This document shows positions 1 through 8,528 of a stretch of 64,000 nt of DNA, piece after piece. Each line of letters begins with the position of its first letter. Position 1 is the first letter of the stretch. The stretch is from CAVSUB01 sp963816725 (GTDB lineage: Bacteria; Acidobacteriota; Vicinamibacteria; Vicinamibacterales; 2-12-FULL-66-21). The notes below the pieces were generated by a model. That model worked only from the letters and a program-made list of their open reading frames with translations. It was not told the origin of the DNA and did no database searches. Made by a program: the position numbers and the translations under genes. The stretch spans positions 1 to 64,000 of the forward strand of contig CAWFMC010000016.1 of NCBI GenBank assembly GCA_963816725.1, read 5' to 3'.

Positions 1-288
1 GCGTGTATCGACCTGCAGCACCAACCCGCTCAGCGCAACCGCACACCCGATACTCCGGCACGCTTGAACGTCGCTCGACAACCACGTTGCCCTCCGGGGC
101 CACGCCTAATCATTTGTCGGCAGATTGGAACATCTCGGCGACACACAATCCCCGCAGGATAGCGCGGGCGGGTACGCTTTCGTAGGAAATCGCCACTCGG
201 CGCCAGGTCACAAGCCCTTGTTCCACTTCGTCTGCTTCGACGATGGCGCGAGTACTGCGCGAGTTCGGACGTTGGGCTCGTCAGGGTC

Positions 289-637
289 CTAATGTGTCGC
301 CGCGTTCGCGCAGCTGTCGCACAGCCCGAGGTGCATGAACCGTAGCCGGTGCCCGAGCGAGGCTCGGCAGACCTGACACTGGTCCTCGGCCCACTCCCAC
401 AGGTAGCCGGGAGGCGGCGGCTCGGCGTCACCTAACGTGACCTCGACTGCGTGCACCACCCACGCGACGTCGTGCTCTTCGCCGAGCGCCGCTGTGATGC
501 GCGCGATATTCGGCGCGATAATCTGACGCTCGACCTCGGCGGCAAAGTGGCCCGCGTTCTTCAGATCGCGCCAGAGGGTTCTGCACGCGGTCGATTTCCT
601 CGGCGTCAGGAAGTCCCAGTCTGGCGATGTTCTTCAT
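289..637 (-). pseudogene. small zinc-ribbon protein, frameshifted
   Basis: The gene reads from ATG at 637 (MKNIARLGLPDAEEIDRVQ) and breaks near 576-578. Removing one base from a three-base run there joins it to a second frame that continues NLWRDLKNAGHFAAEVERQ and ends at the TAG at 289-291. The restored product is about 115 residues. Its C-terminal third has CQVC and, about 20 residues later, CDSC, a four-cysteine zinc ribbon. Neither frame alone gives a sensible protein. It starts inside the 3' end of the serine recombinase gene (606-1341) and may be its accessory gene. Function unknown. The frameshift may be decay or a sequencing error. Confidence 0.55.
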
Positions 638-1341
638 CTTGACTCCGGATGTGCGCCTTGTTCCTGCAGGTCGACGGCGGTGGGCGCGTGGAAACTAGAG
701 AAGTGATTCTTTTACAGCGGATCGGGGTCACGCGGAGACCGGAAGACAGGGGTTTCTGTGACGCTTCCGGAGAGGTCTTGTTTACAGCCCGCCAGCGGGC
801 GACCACCGTGTGCGACACGCCGAGGCGCTCGGCCGCGTGCCGGGTCGAGAAACTCGCGACAGCCGCGAACTGATCGTCCGAGACCGCGCAGGGCTTCCGG
901 CCTAGCCGCCGACCTTGGGCGCGCACCCGCGCGAGGCCCGCGCGCACGCGCTCTTGGATGCGCGCGCGCTCGAACTCGGCAATCGAGCCGAGGACGCCGG
1001 CGACGAGCCGGCCGGCGGGCGTGCTGGTGTCGATCCCCTCGCCCAAGCGTGACGAACGCGATCCCGCGGACGTGCCAGTCGTCGAGCAGCATCACCAGGT
1101 GCCGGAGGTTCCGGCCGAGCCGATCGAGCCTCCAGCAGACGACGGCTTGCACTCGATGGCCCCGCACGTCGGCCACGAGCTGGTCGAGCGCGGGCCGGCG
1201 GTCCTTCGCGCCGCTGACGCCCTCGTCGACGTACTCGACGGCGCTCCAGCCGCGGGCCGCCACGTAGCGCCGCAGCTCGAGCAGCTGGTTCTCGGCGGTC
1301 TGATCGTGCGTGCTGACCCGCGCGTAGACGGCGACCTTCAC
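606..1341 (-). pseudogene. serine recombinase of the resolvase/invertase family, frameshifted
   Basis: The N-terminal catalytic domain starts at GTG 1341 (KVAVYARVSTHDQ, with the nucleophile serine in ARVS) and continues through CWRLDRLGRNLRHLV. The frame breaks at about 1041, where one extra base separates FVTLG from the continuation EGIDTSTPAGRLV in the next frame. The second frame carries the rest of the resolvase domain (GSIAEFERARIQERVRAGL) and a helix-turn-helix (RHAAERLGVSHTVVARW), with stop at 606. The length of about 245 residues fits small resolvases and invertases. A ribbon-helix-helix gene lies just upstream. As read, no functional enzyme is made. Confidence 0.85.
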
Positions 1342-1387
1342 GCTCGCCTCCGGCGTGGCGTCGGCTTGGGAGCGGGCCTGCTCGCCT

Positions 1388-1546
1388 TCACCGCCGTCTC
1401 CAGGGCGACGCCCTTGTCTTCAGCCAGACGCGCAACGCGCGGTCGACCTGGATCGAGAGGGGCACCCCGTCACGGTCCTTGACCCGCCGCAGCCCCTCCA
1501 TGAGGTCCGCGTCGACGCGGAACGCCGTCAGTTCTTTCGGTGACAT
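1388..1546 (-). CDS. ribbon-helix-helix (CopG/Arc-like) DNA-binding protein
   Basis: A 52-residue ORF from ATG 1546: SPKELTAFRVDADLMEGLRR is a beta-strand plus helix, followed by GVPLSIQVDRALRVWLK as the second helix. This is the pattern of small RHH repressors such as antitoxins. The C-terminus (KTRASPWRRR) may be abnormal, because another frame continues with KGVALETAVKASRPAPKP, as related proteins often do after the second helix; a one-base loss near 1420 is possible. It lies 46 bp before the serine recombinase and probably regulates it or itself. A good sigma-70 promoter sits directly in front. Confidence 0.6.
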   Translation of the reverse strand: MSPKELTAFRVDADLMEGLRRVKDRDGVPLSIQVDRALRVWLKTRASPWRRR

Positions 1547-1552
1547 ACCTCA

Positions 1553-1581
1553 TGTATATACGTGTTTCTACACCAAGTCAA
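1553..1581 (-). promoter_or_regulatory. sigma-70 promoter of the RHH gene, possibly leaderless
   Basis: Minus-strand TTGACT (1576-1581), a 17-bp spacer and TATACA (1553-1558). Only 6 bp separate the -10 box from the ATG at 1546, so the transcript would begin at or next to the start codon. The spacer contains the dyad GTGT-AGAA-ACAC, a plausible operator for the RHH protein itself. Confidence 0.5.
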
Positions 1582-1650
1582 GGATGTCCACGGCGCGGCA
1601 AGGCTGTCGAACTCCTCAGCGTGTGTTCGCGCTTGACGCGAAACTGCCGA

Positions 1651-2103
1651 TCACTCTGGTGCGCTGCCGGCGGCAGCGCGCTGTGCCTTTTCCAGGGCGC
1701 CGGCGATCTTGTTCATGCCATCGGCGAGCGTCGAGCCGAAACCCACGTGCACGTCGTTCACGTATGCCTTTGCGTTGGTGCCCCAGAGGACAATGCGCTG
1801 GGTGATCCGGGTGCGGTGGGTTGACACCGCGTCAAACGACCACTCCGACGACACGACGGCCTCGTCGAGGGGGATGTCGATGATGAAGCCCACGCCGGGT
1901 CGAACCTCTCGAACCTGCCAGCGCACAGGTTCTCCTCCTGGAAACAGGGTTGTTCCCCAGGAGCCACTCGCGAACGGACCGTCGAGTTGAAATTGGGCGG
2001 GCGGGTCGTCCCAGGTCGTGATGTCGGTGCGGCAGTTCCAGGCGAACGACAGACTGATCTCCGCCTCGATTGCATGTTCAAGTTGGTAGGCGATGTTGTT
2101 CAT
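1651..2103 (-). CDS. SRPBCC (START/polyketide cyclase-like) family protein
   Basis: A 150-residue protein from ATG 2103 (MNNIAYQLEHAIEAEIS). It begins with an SRPBCC-type strand and helix, has SLSFAWNCRTDITTWDDPPA, and ends with an amphipathic helix (LADGMNKIAGALEKAQRAA), the usual closing helix of this hydrophobic-pocket fold. Such proteins bind small lipophilic ligands or act as cyclases or hydratases; the ligand cannot be told. It stands alone between the recombinase module and a dispersed repeat whose minus-strand orientation points toward it. The longer in-frame ORF upstream runs through that repeat and is not believed to be coding. Confidence 0.7.
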   Translation of the reverse strand: MNNIAYQLEHAIEAEISLSFAWNCRTDITTWDDPPAQFQLDGPFASGSWGTTLFPGGEPVRWQVREVRPGVGFIIDIPLDEAVVSSEWSFDAVSTHRTRITQRIVLWGTNAKAYVNDVHVGFGSTLADGMNKIAGALEKAQRAAAGSAPE

Positions 2104-2249
2104 GTGGCCAGTTACAGCTGTCGGTCGATAGCGCTGTGCTCTGGATCGACGGAGCTGGCGACACGATGGATCGCAGCGCCGCCCGGTCTGCTGGCACATC
2201 CGCTTCGATGATCCCACGCGCCGCGGCCGCCCCGACGAGACGGCCCCCC

Positions 2250-2452
2250 ACCTGGCCCCCACCCCCGCCGAGTGGCAACCTGATCGCCCCCACCGCCCGG
2301 TGACGCTTGACGGTACCTCTCGATCCCGCGCAGCGGGCCTGCGTTGTCTCGGGTCTCGTTCCGGTCCGTTCGGGGGGAATCGCGCTCCCCCCGTGAGGCC
2401 CGGCGGGGTGATCTCAGGAGGCCCCCGGTCTCCAGGACGTGAGGGGGGACCC
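2250..2452 (-). repeat. dispersed repeat, copy A
   Basis: About 200 bp that align with 5600-5814 along their length. Shared blocks include an exact 18-mer, CAACCTGATCGCCCCCAC (2276-2293 and 5628-5645), the minus-strand block GAGATCA-n-CCCGC, and a G-rich tract beside CTCAC at the end. The similarity is interrupted by substitutions and small gaps, so these are old copies. It is rich in short inverted G/C runs that could fold. There is no convincing ORF. It lies about 150 bp upstream of the SRPBCC start. Function unknown; it could be a MITE-like element or a structured RNA. Confidence 0.6.
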
Positions 2453-2696
2453 AATTTTCGGCGCGCGCATAACACGTAGGGAGCGGGGTCGTTTCGCTCC
2501 TCATGGGCGACGATGGCGCCGCCTACCGCAGGCCGGCCACAGTCAACCGTCGCACAGGTGCACTGTCGCAAAAGGTGCACGCCGGCACCAAGGCCGAGGC
2601 GCTCTGGTTCGCCCCCTGATTCCCTTGAAGGTAAGGGGTTTCCCCGATGGCGGCGTGTTGCCGGCGATTACATGATGTCCCATTCGCTGAGGTCAG

Positions 2697-2921
2697 ATGA
2701 CCCTTCCAGTCACCTTTCCCGTCAACGATCGGCGCGCTCCGGGTGGTCGGGCGGATCCCGTCTGCCGAACGTGCAGAGGTGGCCAGCTCCAAGCGGTCGT
2801 TCGCACCGAGGCGGCCGTGTACTTCCGCTGCGACTCCTGCAATCGAGTCTGGGCCGAGCTGAAGCCCGGAGCCTCGAGCAGCATCCGAGACGCGTTGCAG
2901 GCTCTGGGGATCACATCATGA
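2697..2921 (+). CDS. small CxxC-CxxC zinc-ribbon protein (first of a tandem pair)
   Basis: A 74-residue protein. Residues from about 20 read DPVCRTCRGGQLQAVVRTEA, followed by YFRCDSCNRVWAEL; the two CxxC pairs 17-20 residues apart are a classic zinc ribbon, here resembling those that bind nucleic acid or serve as structural knuckles. The tail (RDALQALGITS) is helical. Its stop overlaps the ATGATG start of the next gene, so the pair should be translationally coupled. No larger partner protein is next to it. Function unknown. Confidence 0.6.
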   Translation: MTLPVTFPVNDRRAPGGRADPVCRTCRGGQLQAVVRTEAAVYFRCDSCNRVWAELKPGASSSIRDALQALGITS

Positions 2922-3142
2922 TGGAAGCCGATTCGCCGTTGCGACTGAACTGCCCGAAGTGCCCGCGGCGGATGGAATACATCGTCAGCCCCGCCCGCGG
3001 CGTCTACGTCTACCGCTGCGTCGACCACGGTGAGTGGCAGCTCGGACCCGGCGGCCTTACTCGAGCGCCCCGTGTCTACGATCACTTCATGGATCGTCCA
3101 GAGTGTTCGTCACTCGAGCCCGGTCATGGCGCAAATGGATAG
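2918..3142 (+). CDS. small cysteine-rich zinc-binding protein (second of a tandem pair)
   Basis: Another 74-residue protein, starting at ATG 2918 (or 2921), overlapping the preceding stop by 4 bp. It has NCPKCPRRMEY near the N-terminus and YRCVDHGEWQLGPGG in the middle, that is CxxC plus a C/H pair, so a variant ribbon. It has the same length as the gene before it but little identity beyond the metal ligands. The coupling suggests the two act together. Function unknown. Confidence 0.55.
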   Translation: MMEADSPLRLNCPKCPRRMEYIVSPARGVYVYRCVDHGEWQLGPGGLTRAPRVYDHFMDRPECSSLEPGHGANG

Positions 3143-3780
3143 TAGTCGCCCAGGATTCGGGCGAGTCGCGCGGCTGCGGGCCCGTCGCCGCGGCATCCAG
3201 CGCTCATAACGCGTTGACCGTCTCGCCTTGCAGTCCGCCGGCCGACAACTGCTGCGGCGGCCTGGTCGGGGCCTGTGCCCGAGAGTCTCAGAACCCAGCA
3301 ACTTCCCGAGTAGCACCTCGTTGACCGAGAGGGCTGGTGCCCGATCGTTCGGCTCGCCGTGAGGGGTCGCTCAGCTCCTGGATGTCTCCGCTATGTAGGT
3401 CGTGGCCATTCGCGCACTGCTCGGCTGACTCGCATGTTCGATGGGCGGTAACGGCGACGGATCGCGGGCCGGCATCATCGCTGCGCCCGCTTGGATTTGG
3501 GCGCGTGGCGCGTTAGGACCACCTTCGACATACCGATGCCGCCCGCCCACGGCCGACCTCCAAGAGCCGCATCAGTCAGGATCATCCCTGGTCGTCTGTT
3601 GGCTGGTCTAGTCGACGGGAAAGCTCGGGCGTAGGAGCGCTGCGTACCAACCGGATGGTTTCCCCGCTCGCTGGATCCACGACGGTGCTCACTGTCTCAA
3701 TGGCGCTGGGCGTATGGTTGGGACACACGTCCGGTCGTAATTTCGCGGGCCGATCGGGCCACAGAGTACCACGGATGGCG
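3143..3780. other. 638 bp without a convincing gene
   Basis: I see no ORF here with good codon use and recognisable homology. A minus-strand reading from about 3825 to the TGA at 3582 has plausible codons but no start and no family match. The right end is the break point of the truncated permease. It is best seen as remnant DNA between gene fragments. Confidence 0.4.
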
Positions 3781-3821
3781 TAGCTGTTTCCGCATCCGAG
3801 CACCAAAAACAGCCAACCACG

Positions 3822-5139
3822 GTGTTGATGGCCTCGATCCTGGCGAGCCTGGCGACCGGTCTGGCGTGCGGTGTTCTGCCCGCCTGGCAGGCGTATCGGA
3901 AGGATGCCGGCGCCGTGCTGCAGGACGGCGCGCGCGGCACCGTGGGGGCCGACGCGGCGACCATGCGACAGGCGTTGGTGAGCGTCCAGCTGGCACTCAC
4001 GACAGCCCTTCTGGCCTGCGCCGCGTTGTTGTTGCATAGCTTCGTCAACGTGACGCGAGCCGATCGAGGGTACGAAGTGGAGCACGTGCTGGCAGTCGAG
4101 CTTTCGCCCGTCGGGGAGCGCTACGCAACAGGGCCGCAGCGGACCGCGTTTTATCGGGGGTTACTCACGGAGGTTCGGGCGCTGCCCGACGTGCTCGCCG
4201 CCGGGGCGGTGAACAACCTGCCGGCGCTCGGGGAATCGGGCACGCAAGTCATTTTCTTGTCGACCGACACGAACGCCCCAGGTCTCGCGCTGCAACGTCC
4301 CGTCGCCGGCCTCCGCAATGCGATGCCCGGTTACTTCACCGCCAGCGGCACCGTCCTCAGTGCGGGCCGCGCCTTCACCGACCAGGACGTCACACCCGTG
4401 GCGGTGATCGGCGACTCGCTCGGCCGGCGGCTCTGGCCGGGAGCCACACCCGCGAGCTGGGTGGGGCGCACCATCCGCCAGGGGGCGGTCAGCGCGCCGG
4501 ACATCACCGTGGTTGGCGTCGCCCAAGACGTGCGGCCTGGCGCACTCGACCGCGAGCTGCCGCCGCAGCTGTATCGTCCCCACCATCAAGCGCCGAGCGG
4601 ACGCATGACCGTCGTCGTCCGCACGGCCCAGGATCCGTCGGCGATGAGCGCGTCGTTGCGCGATCTCGTGAGGCGGGCCGATCCGACCGTGCCAATCGCC
4701 ACCATGCACACGATGGAAGAAATCGTGTCGGCCTCGCTGGTGCAACGCCGGTTTCAGATGATGCTGACGTGGTTGTTCGGACTCGTTGCGCTGCTGCTCG
4801 GGGCGGTTGGCGTCTACGGCGTCGTGAGCTACACCGTCGAGCGTCGGACGCGCGAGATTGGATTGCGGCTCGCGCTTGGCGCGACGCAGCAGGAGGTCAT
4901 CGGCTGGATCTTCTCGCGCGGTATGCAGCCGGTTTTCATCGGGGTCGGAGCCGGCGTGCTCGGCGCGATGGCGGTCGCGCAGATGATGCGTCGTCTGCTG
5001 TTCGGCGTTGGTCCGCTGGACCCCGCCGCGTTCGGCGGCGTCGCGCTCGTGCTGCTCATCGCCGCGGCGCTCGCCTGTTATCTGCCGGCCCGACGCGCCG
5101 CAGAATTGGATTCCGCTCACGGCCCTGCGGCAAGACTAG
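3822..5139 (+). pseudogene. ADOP-type MacB/FtsX permease, 5'-truncated and frameshifted
   Basis: The reading starts in the middle of the first FtsX-like membrane segment (LASLATGLACGVLPAWQAYR). It then has the linker and MacB periplasmic core, and the second FtsX domain (GVYGVVSYTVERRTREIGLR, LALGATQQEVIGWIF). Full family members are about 800-900 residues; only about 440 remain, so the first half is gone. At the 3' end one extra base in gattcc (5110-5114) shifts the frame; the corrected reading ends PLTALRQD with TAG at 5137-5139, the usual family C-terminus. Such duplicated orphan permeases are abundant in Acidobacteriota. Confidence 0.8.
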
Positions 5140-5529
5140 GGCCTAAACCCCCCACCGAAGACCGGGCCCATCAGGTGGAAGGCGTCGTGACTCCTGCGTC
5201 CTGACCGGCGGGCGCCCCATCCTGCGCTTGTGCGAAGAATTCGAGGGCGATGACCTGGTCACAATCGAGACCATCGGCGCGACCACGAAGTGCATCATCA
5301 CGACGACGGCGTCGATCCTGGTCTCCGCCACAGGGTCGACCGTCGATCATCGGTGCGAAGAGTGTCGATGTCGTCTCGCTGCGGGCGGGCCGAGGCCCTG
5401 GCGGCGCATGGCGGACGCGTGCGCCGGTGCGGAAAGGCCATGACGAATCGAGGGAGCGCCGGTCTCTGGACCGCGCCGCGCTGACCATGACGTCCAGCCT
5501 GCCGTCCGCCACGAGATCGATCGACGCAA
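5140..5529. other. 390 bp without a convincing gene
   Basis: Open frames exist on both strands but none has consistent codon use, a start site with ribosome-binding sequence, or a recognisable domain. The region lies between the end of the permease remnant and the stop codon of the VOC remnant. Confidence 0.35.
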
Positions 5530-6153
5530 TCATCGCCGCCCAAAGCTGTTGATGGCGCTCACTCGACGCGCTACGGCGAGCCCCAACGCGTCGGACCCAC
5601 CCGACCCCCATCCGGGTGGCGGGTCGCCAACCTGATCGCCCCCACACCGAGGGTGGGGCTTGGACGGCACCTCTTCGAGCGACAAAGCGGGCCGTGTTCG
5701 TTCGCGGCGGGCTCTCCGTCGGGTCGGGGATTTCAGGCGAGGGGTTTCCCCCAAGAGGCCCCCAGCGGGATGATCTCGGGAGCCCCCCGGTCGCGAGAAA
5801 GTGAGCGGGACCCCGGTGTGCTTTTCCAGCATGTCTGACCATCGGCGGGTTCGTTCATCAGGCGTCGTCTCTTCGATTCGGCTGGCGAGGGTCCATACAT
5901 GTCCAGCTGGATCGAGGATCGATACGATGCGATCTCCCCAGAACTGGTTTTGGAGACGAACCACAATCTTCGCTCCGTTCGCGACGGCTATATTCAGGGT
6001 TTGATCGACGTCTTCGACGTACACGAACAGCAGAACCGGTGAACTGCCGTCGTTTGCAGGAGCGCGGCTCGGCAACGTCGTCCACTCAGCCTCAACCATG
6101 ACCATCGCCGCTCCGATCGTGAAGAGCAGGCCAATGGACGCCTGCAAATTCAT
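5530..6153 (-). pseudogene. VOC/glyoxalase (PhnB-like) protein, N-terminus lost, running into the repeat
   Basis: Residues 1-115 match the second half of PhnB-type VOC proteins: IGAAMVMVEAEW, LLFVYVEDVDQTLNIAVANG, a QNQFWGDR block and DPAGHVWTLAS, then RRWSDMLEKH. The normal first 60 or so residues (first beta-alpha-beta-beta-beta unit) are absent: the frame opens at 6153, where an unrelated plus-strand fragment begins. After about residue 113 the frame enters repeat copy B, giving a repeat-encoded tail to the stop at 5530. Without the N-terminal module the metal site cannot form. Confidence 0.65.
5600..5814 (-). repeat. dispersed repeat, copy B
   Basis: The partner of 2250-2452, sharing the exact 18-mer at 5628-5645, the GATC(A/T)-n-CCCGC block and the terminal CTCAC/G-run. 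It forms the 3' part of the VOC reading frame here, so the repeat appears to have replaced or extended the gene's end. Both copies have the same orientation. Confidence 0.6.
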
Positions 6154-6225
6154 TACATGGACGTCGGACAGGGTGACGGGATGATCCTGATCTCCCCGGA
6201 GGGCGAGACGGTCTTGATCGACGAA
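6142..6225 (+). pseudogene. fragment of a ComEC-like metallo-beta-lactamase-fold hydrolase (N-terminus)
   Basis: The frame reads LQIHYMDVGQGDGMILISPEG and then ETVLIDE. It matches the first two strands of secreted ComEC/Rec2-like MBL-fold hydrolases (IHFIDVGQGDA...ETVLFDAG). The similarity stops abruptly at about 6225, before any HxHxDH metal motif, and another protein's sequence begins in a different frame. About 28 residues of a domain of 250 or more survive. Confidence 0.6.
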
Positions 6226-6322
6226 AGCCTACACGGCCGCGCCCCCCGACGTGCTACGCGTCGACGAGAAGAACCTGCGCGAATACGCGCTGTGGAACGT
6301 GTGTGGGGTCGTCCTGACAACG
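6226..6322 (+). pseudogene. fragment of a DUF5906-type phage/plasmid primase-helicase
   Basis: In the recombinase frame but before any recombinase homology, the reading is AYTAAPPDVLRVDEKNLREY followed by ALWNVCGVVLTT. It resembles the stretch of DUF5906 superfamily-3 helicase domains that normally continues TTNHKTDGIYLPxDDRRHYV. After TT (6322) the sequence switches directly to serine recombinase. This match is from memory of the family pattern and should be confirmed by a profile search. Confidence 0.5.
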
Positions 6323-7859
6323 GGAAGCTCCTCGGAGAAGCAGTCGGAGGCATCGATACCCGACCAACTCGCCGCCTGCCGGCGGTGCGCCACAACGAAC
6401 GGCTGGCCCGTCGTGGAAGAGTACACGGATCGCGCCGAAAGCGGCGCCTCCATGCTGACCCGGCCTGGAATGCAAGCGCTTCTGCGGGCGGTGCTCCGAC
6501 GGGGTGGCGGCATCGTAGTGGCCGAGTCGCTCGATCGACTCTCGCGCGATCAGGCCGACATCGCGACGATCTATCGAAAGCTGACGTTCGCGGGCGTCAG
6601 GATCGTGACCCTCGCCGAAGGGCTGGTCGGGCCGATGCACGTCGGTCTGAAGGGGACGATGAACGCGCTGTTCTTGCAGGATCTCGCGCAGAAGACACGA
6701 CGCGGGCTGCGCGGTCGGGTCGAAGCGGGGCGCTCAGGCGGAGGCAAGTCTTACGGGTATCGAGTCGTGCCCAGCGTCGGCAAGGGCCAGCGTGGTGCGC
6801 GCGAGATCGACCAAGCAGAACAGACGGTCGTGAATCGCATCTACAGAGATTTCGCGGCGGGCGTCTCGGCGAAAGCCAGTTGCCGCGCGCTCAACCGCGA
6901 AGAGGTGCCCTCGCCCTCGGGCGGCGCGTGGAGCCCGAGGACGATCCACGGGAACGCGTCACGTGGCACCGGCATCCTGAACAACGAACTCTATGTCGGC
7001 CGGCTGGTGTGGAATCGCCTACGGTACGTCAAGGATCCGGACACCGGAAAGCGGGTCTCGCGGCTCAACCCGTCATCTGAGTGGATCGTCACCGACGTGC
7101 CGAACTTGCGGATTGTCGACGACGAGCTGTGGCAGGCAGTCAAGGCGCGTCAGGCCGCGACCAGACACGTCATGCGCGCTGGCCTCGACAGGGCAAGGCG
7201 TCCGATCTACCTGTTCTCGGGCCTCACGAAGTGCGGCGTCTGCGGCGGCGGTTTCACGCTGTCGTCGCACGGGTTGCTGACGTGCTTCAATGCCCACGAT
7301 CGCCACGTGCACGAACCGACGGAGCATCAAGCGGGCGGAGGTCGAGCAGCGCGTGCTCAGGGCGATGCAGGAGCGCTTTTTCGAGCCCGGCGCCTTCGCC
7401 GAGTTCTGCAAGGGGTTTACCGAGGCGGTGAATGAGCGACGGCGGGAGCATCGAGCAAAGCTGGCCGGCGCTGCGCGCCAGATCGCCGCGGAGGACCGGC
7501 GCTCGAAGGAGATACTCAGACTGCTGCTCGAGGGCTTCCGCGACGAAGCGTGGAAGACCGAGCTGGCGGAGATCGAACAGCGACGCAAAGACCTGAAGGC
7601 GTTCATCGCCTCCGCGGACGACGACCCGCCGCTACCGGCGCTGCACCCTTACATGGCGGAGGTGTTCAGGCAGAAGGCAACACTGCTCGCGGCCGCCCTC
7701 GAGAACGACGCCGAGCGGGACGCAGCGCGTCAGGCCCTCCGCGGCTTCATCGAACGGATCGAAGTCCCCGCTGACGAGGGCCTGCTTGCAGGTCGTGGGA
7801 TGTTTTGGAGAGATGCTGACCGCAGCCAGTCGCGGCAAGGTGACGGCTGCGGTCGGTAA
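6323..7859 (+). pseudogene. large serine recombinase, N-terminus replaced and frameshifted
   Basis: Resolvase domain: EASIPDQLAACRRCATTNGW, ESLDRLSRDQADIATIYRKL. Recombinase domain: GKSYGYRVVPSV, YVGRLVWNRLRYVKDP. Zinc-ribbon cysteines: KCGVCGGGFTLSSHGLLTC, then the third pair. The usual opening (xxYARxSSxxQ) reads VVLTTGSSSEKQ, so the conserved active-site arginine before the serine is missing. One extra C at 7303-7304 splits the gene; removing it restores HDRTCTNRRSIKRAEVEQRV and a C-terminal coiled coil (REHRAKLAGAARQIAAEDRR). The stop at 7857-7859 is 3 bp from the tRNA gene. Confidence 0.85.
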
Positions 7860-7862
7860 TGG

Positions 7863-7939
<77 letters not shown>

Positions 7940-7982
7940 TCAGTGCAGTGATCGTAACACCGCACACGCGCGTGCGCAAGGC

Positions 7983-8300
7983 CTACGCGGGTTCTGGCAG
8001 GGCCGAAAAATCCAGCAGCATCTCGATCCCTGAGGTCTCGTGATCCGACCGCGCGCCGCGACGAGCCGGGCACGTCAGCGGCGGAGTCGCCGCACTGACT
8101 AGATCGAAATACCGCAACCCCACCTCGGGCGCGACGTAGCCGAGCTTGGCCCCGCCACCCATCACCGCGATCGCGTGACGGAAGTACCGGTTCTCTGGTT
8201 CCGCGACGAGCGTCACCTCGAAGGTCGAGGGACGCTGCGCCAGCTGCTCGCGATAGGCCAGGCCCGCCACCACAGGAACCCGAGACCGCACGTCCCCCAT
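7983..8300 (-). CDS. HIRAN-domain protein
   Basis: A 105-residue protein from ATG 8300. VPVVAGLAYREQLAQRPSTF, VTLVAEPENRYFRHAIAV and GGAKLGYVAPEV follow the HIRAN fold, which binds DNA 3' ends in HLTF-type helicases and also occurs alone in bacteria. Here it stands alone, with an acidic C-terminal tail (GIEMLLDFSALPEP). It is the gene just upstream of the tRNA and is transcribed in the same direction. A role in DNA repair or in the neighbouring mobile element is possible but not shown. Confidence 0.6.
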   Translation of the reverse strand: MGDVRSRVPVVAGLAYREQLAQRPSTFEVTLVAEPENRYFRHAIAVMGGGAKLGYVAPEVGLRYFDLVSAATPPLTCPARRGARSDHETSGIEMLLDFSALPEPA

Positions 8301-8528
8301 GCCCGCTATTCTACCGACTCCCCCACCACGACCGAAGTCGGGGACACAGGATCGCGGAGCGCAGACGATCACCATAGCGCACGCAAGCAAGTGCCTCAGA
8401 TCGTGGGAGTCAAGTCAGCCCGTCAGCCCTCGACGGCAAGGCTCACGTGACGGAGAACGAGGAAGCGAACCGCTCAGCCACACGCGGCGACGGACCAACG
8501 AGGAAGCCGTAGAAGCAGCGGGAAGGGG

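Noticed and set aside
1..103. Possible gene fragment leaving the left edge on the minus strand (VAPEGNVVVERRSSVPEYRV and on)
   Set aside because: Codon use is plausible, but only about 34 residues are visible, the start is a guess and there is no family match.
2103..2580. N-terminal extension of the SRPBCC frame
   Set aside because: It is read through repeat copy A, is Arg/Gly/Pro-rich and matches nothing; the SRPBCC fold begins at 2103.
3582..3825. Minus-strand reading ending in PDVCPNHTPSAIETVSTVVD with a stop at 3582
   Set aside because: Reasonable codons, but no start codon with a ribosome site, no domain, and the upstream part lies antisense to the permease.
5171..5530. Open frames on both strands between the permease remnant and the VOC stop
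   Set aside because: Several frames are open because of GC content; none shows consistent coding character.
2250..5814. Integron attC sites as an explanation of the paired repeats
   Set aside because: The repeats are longer than usual attC sites, I find no RYYYAAC/GTTRRRY pair at their ends, and there is no tyrosine integrase in the window.
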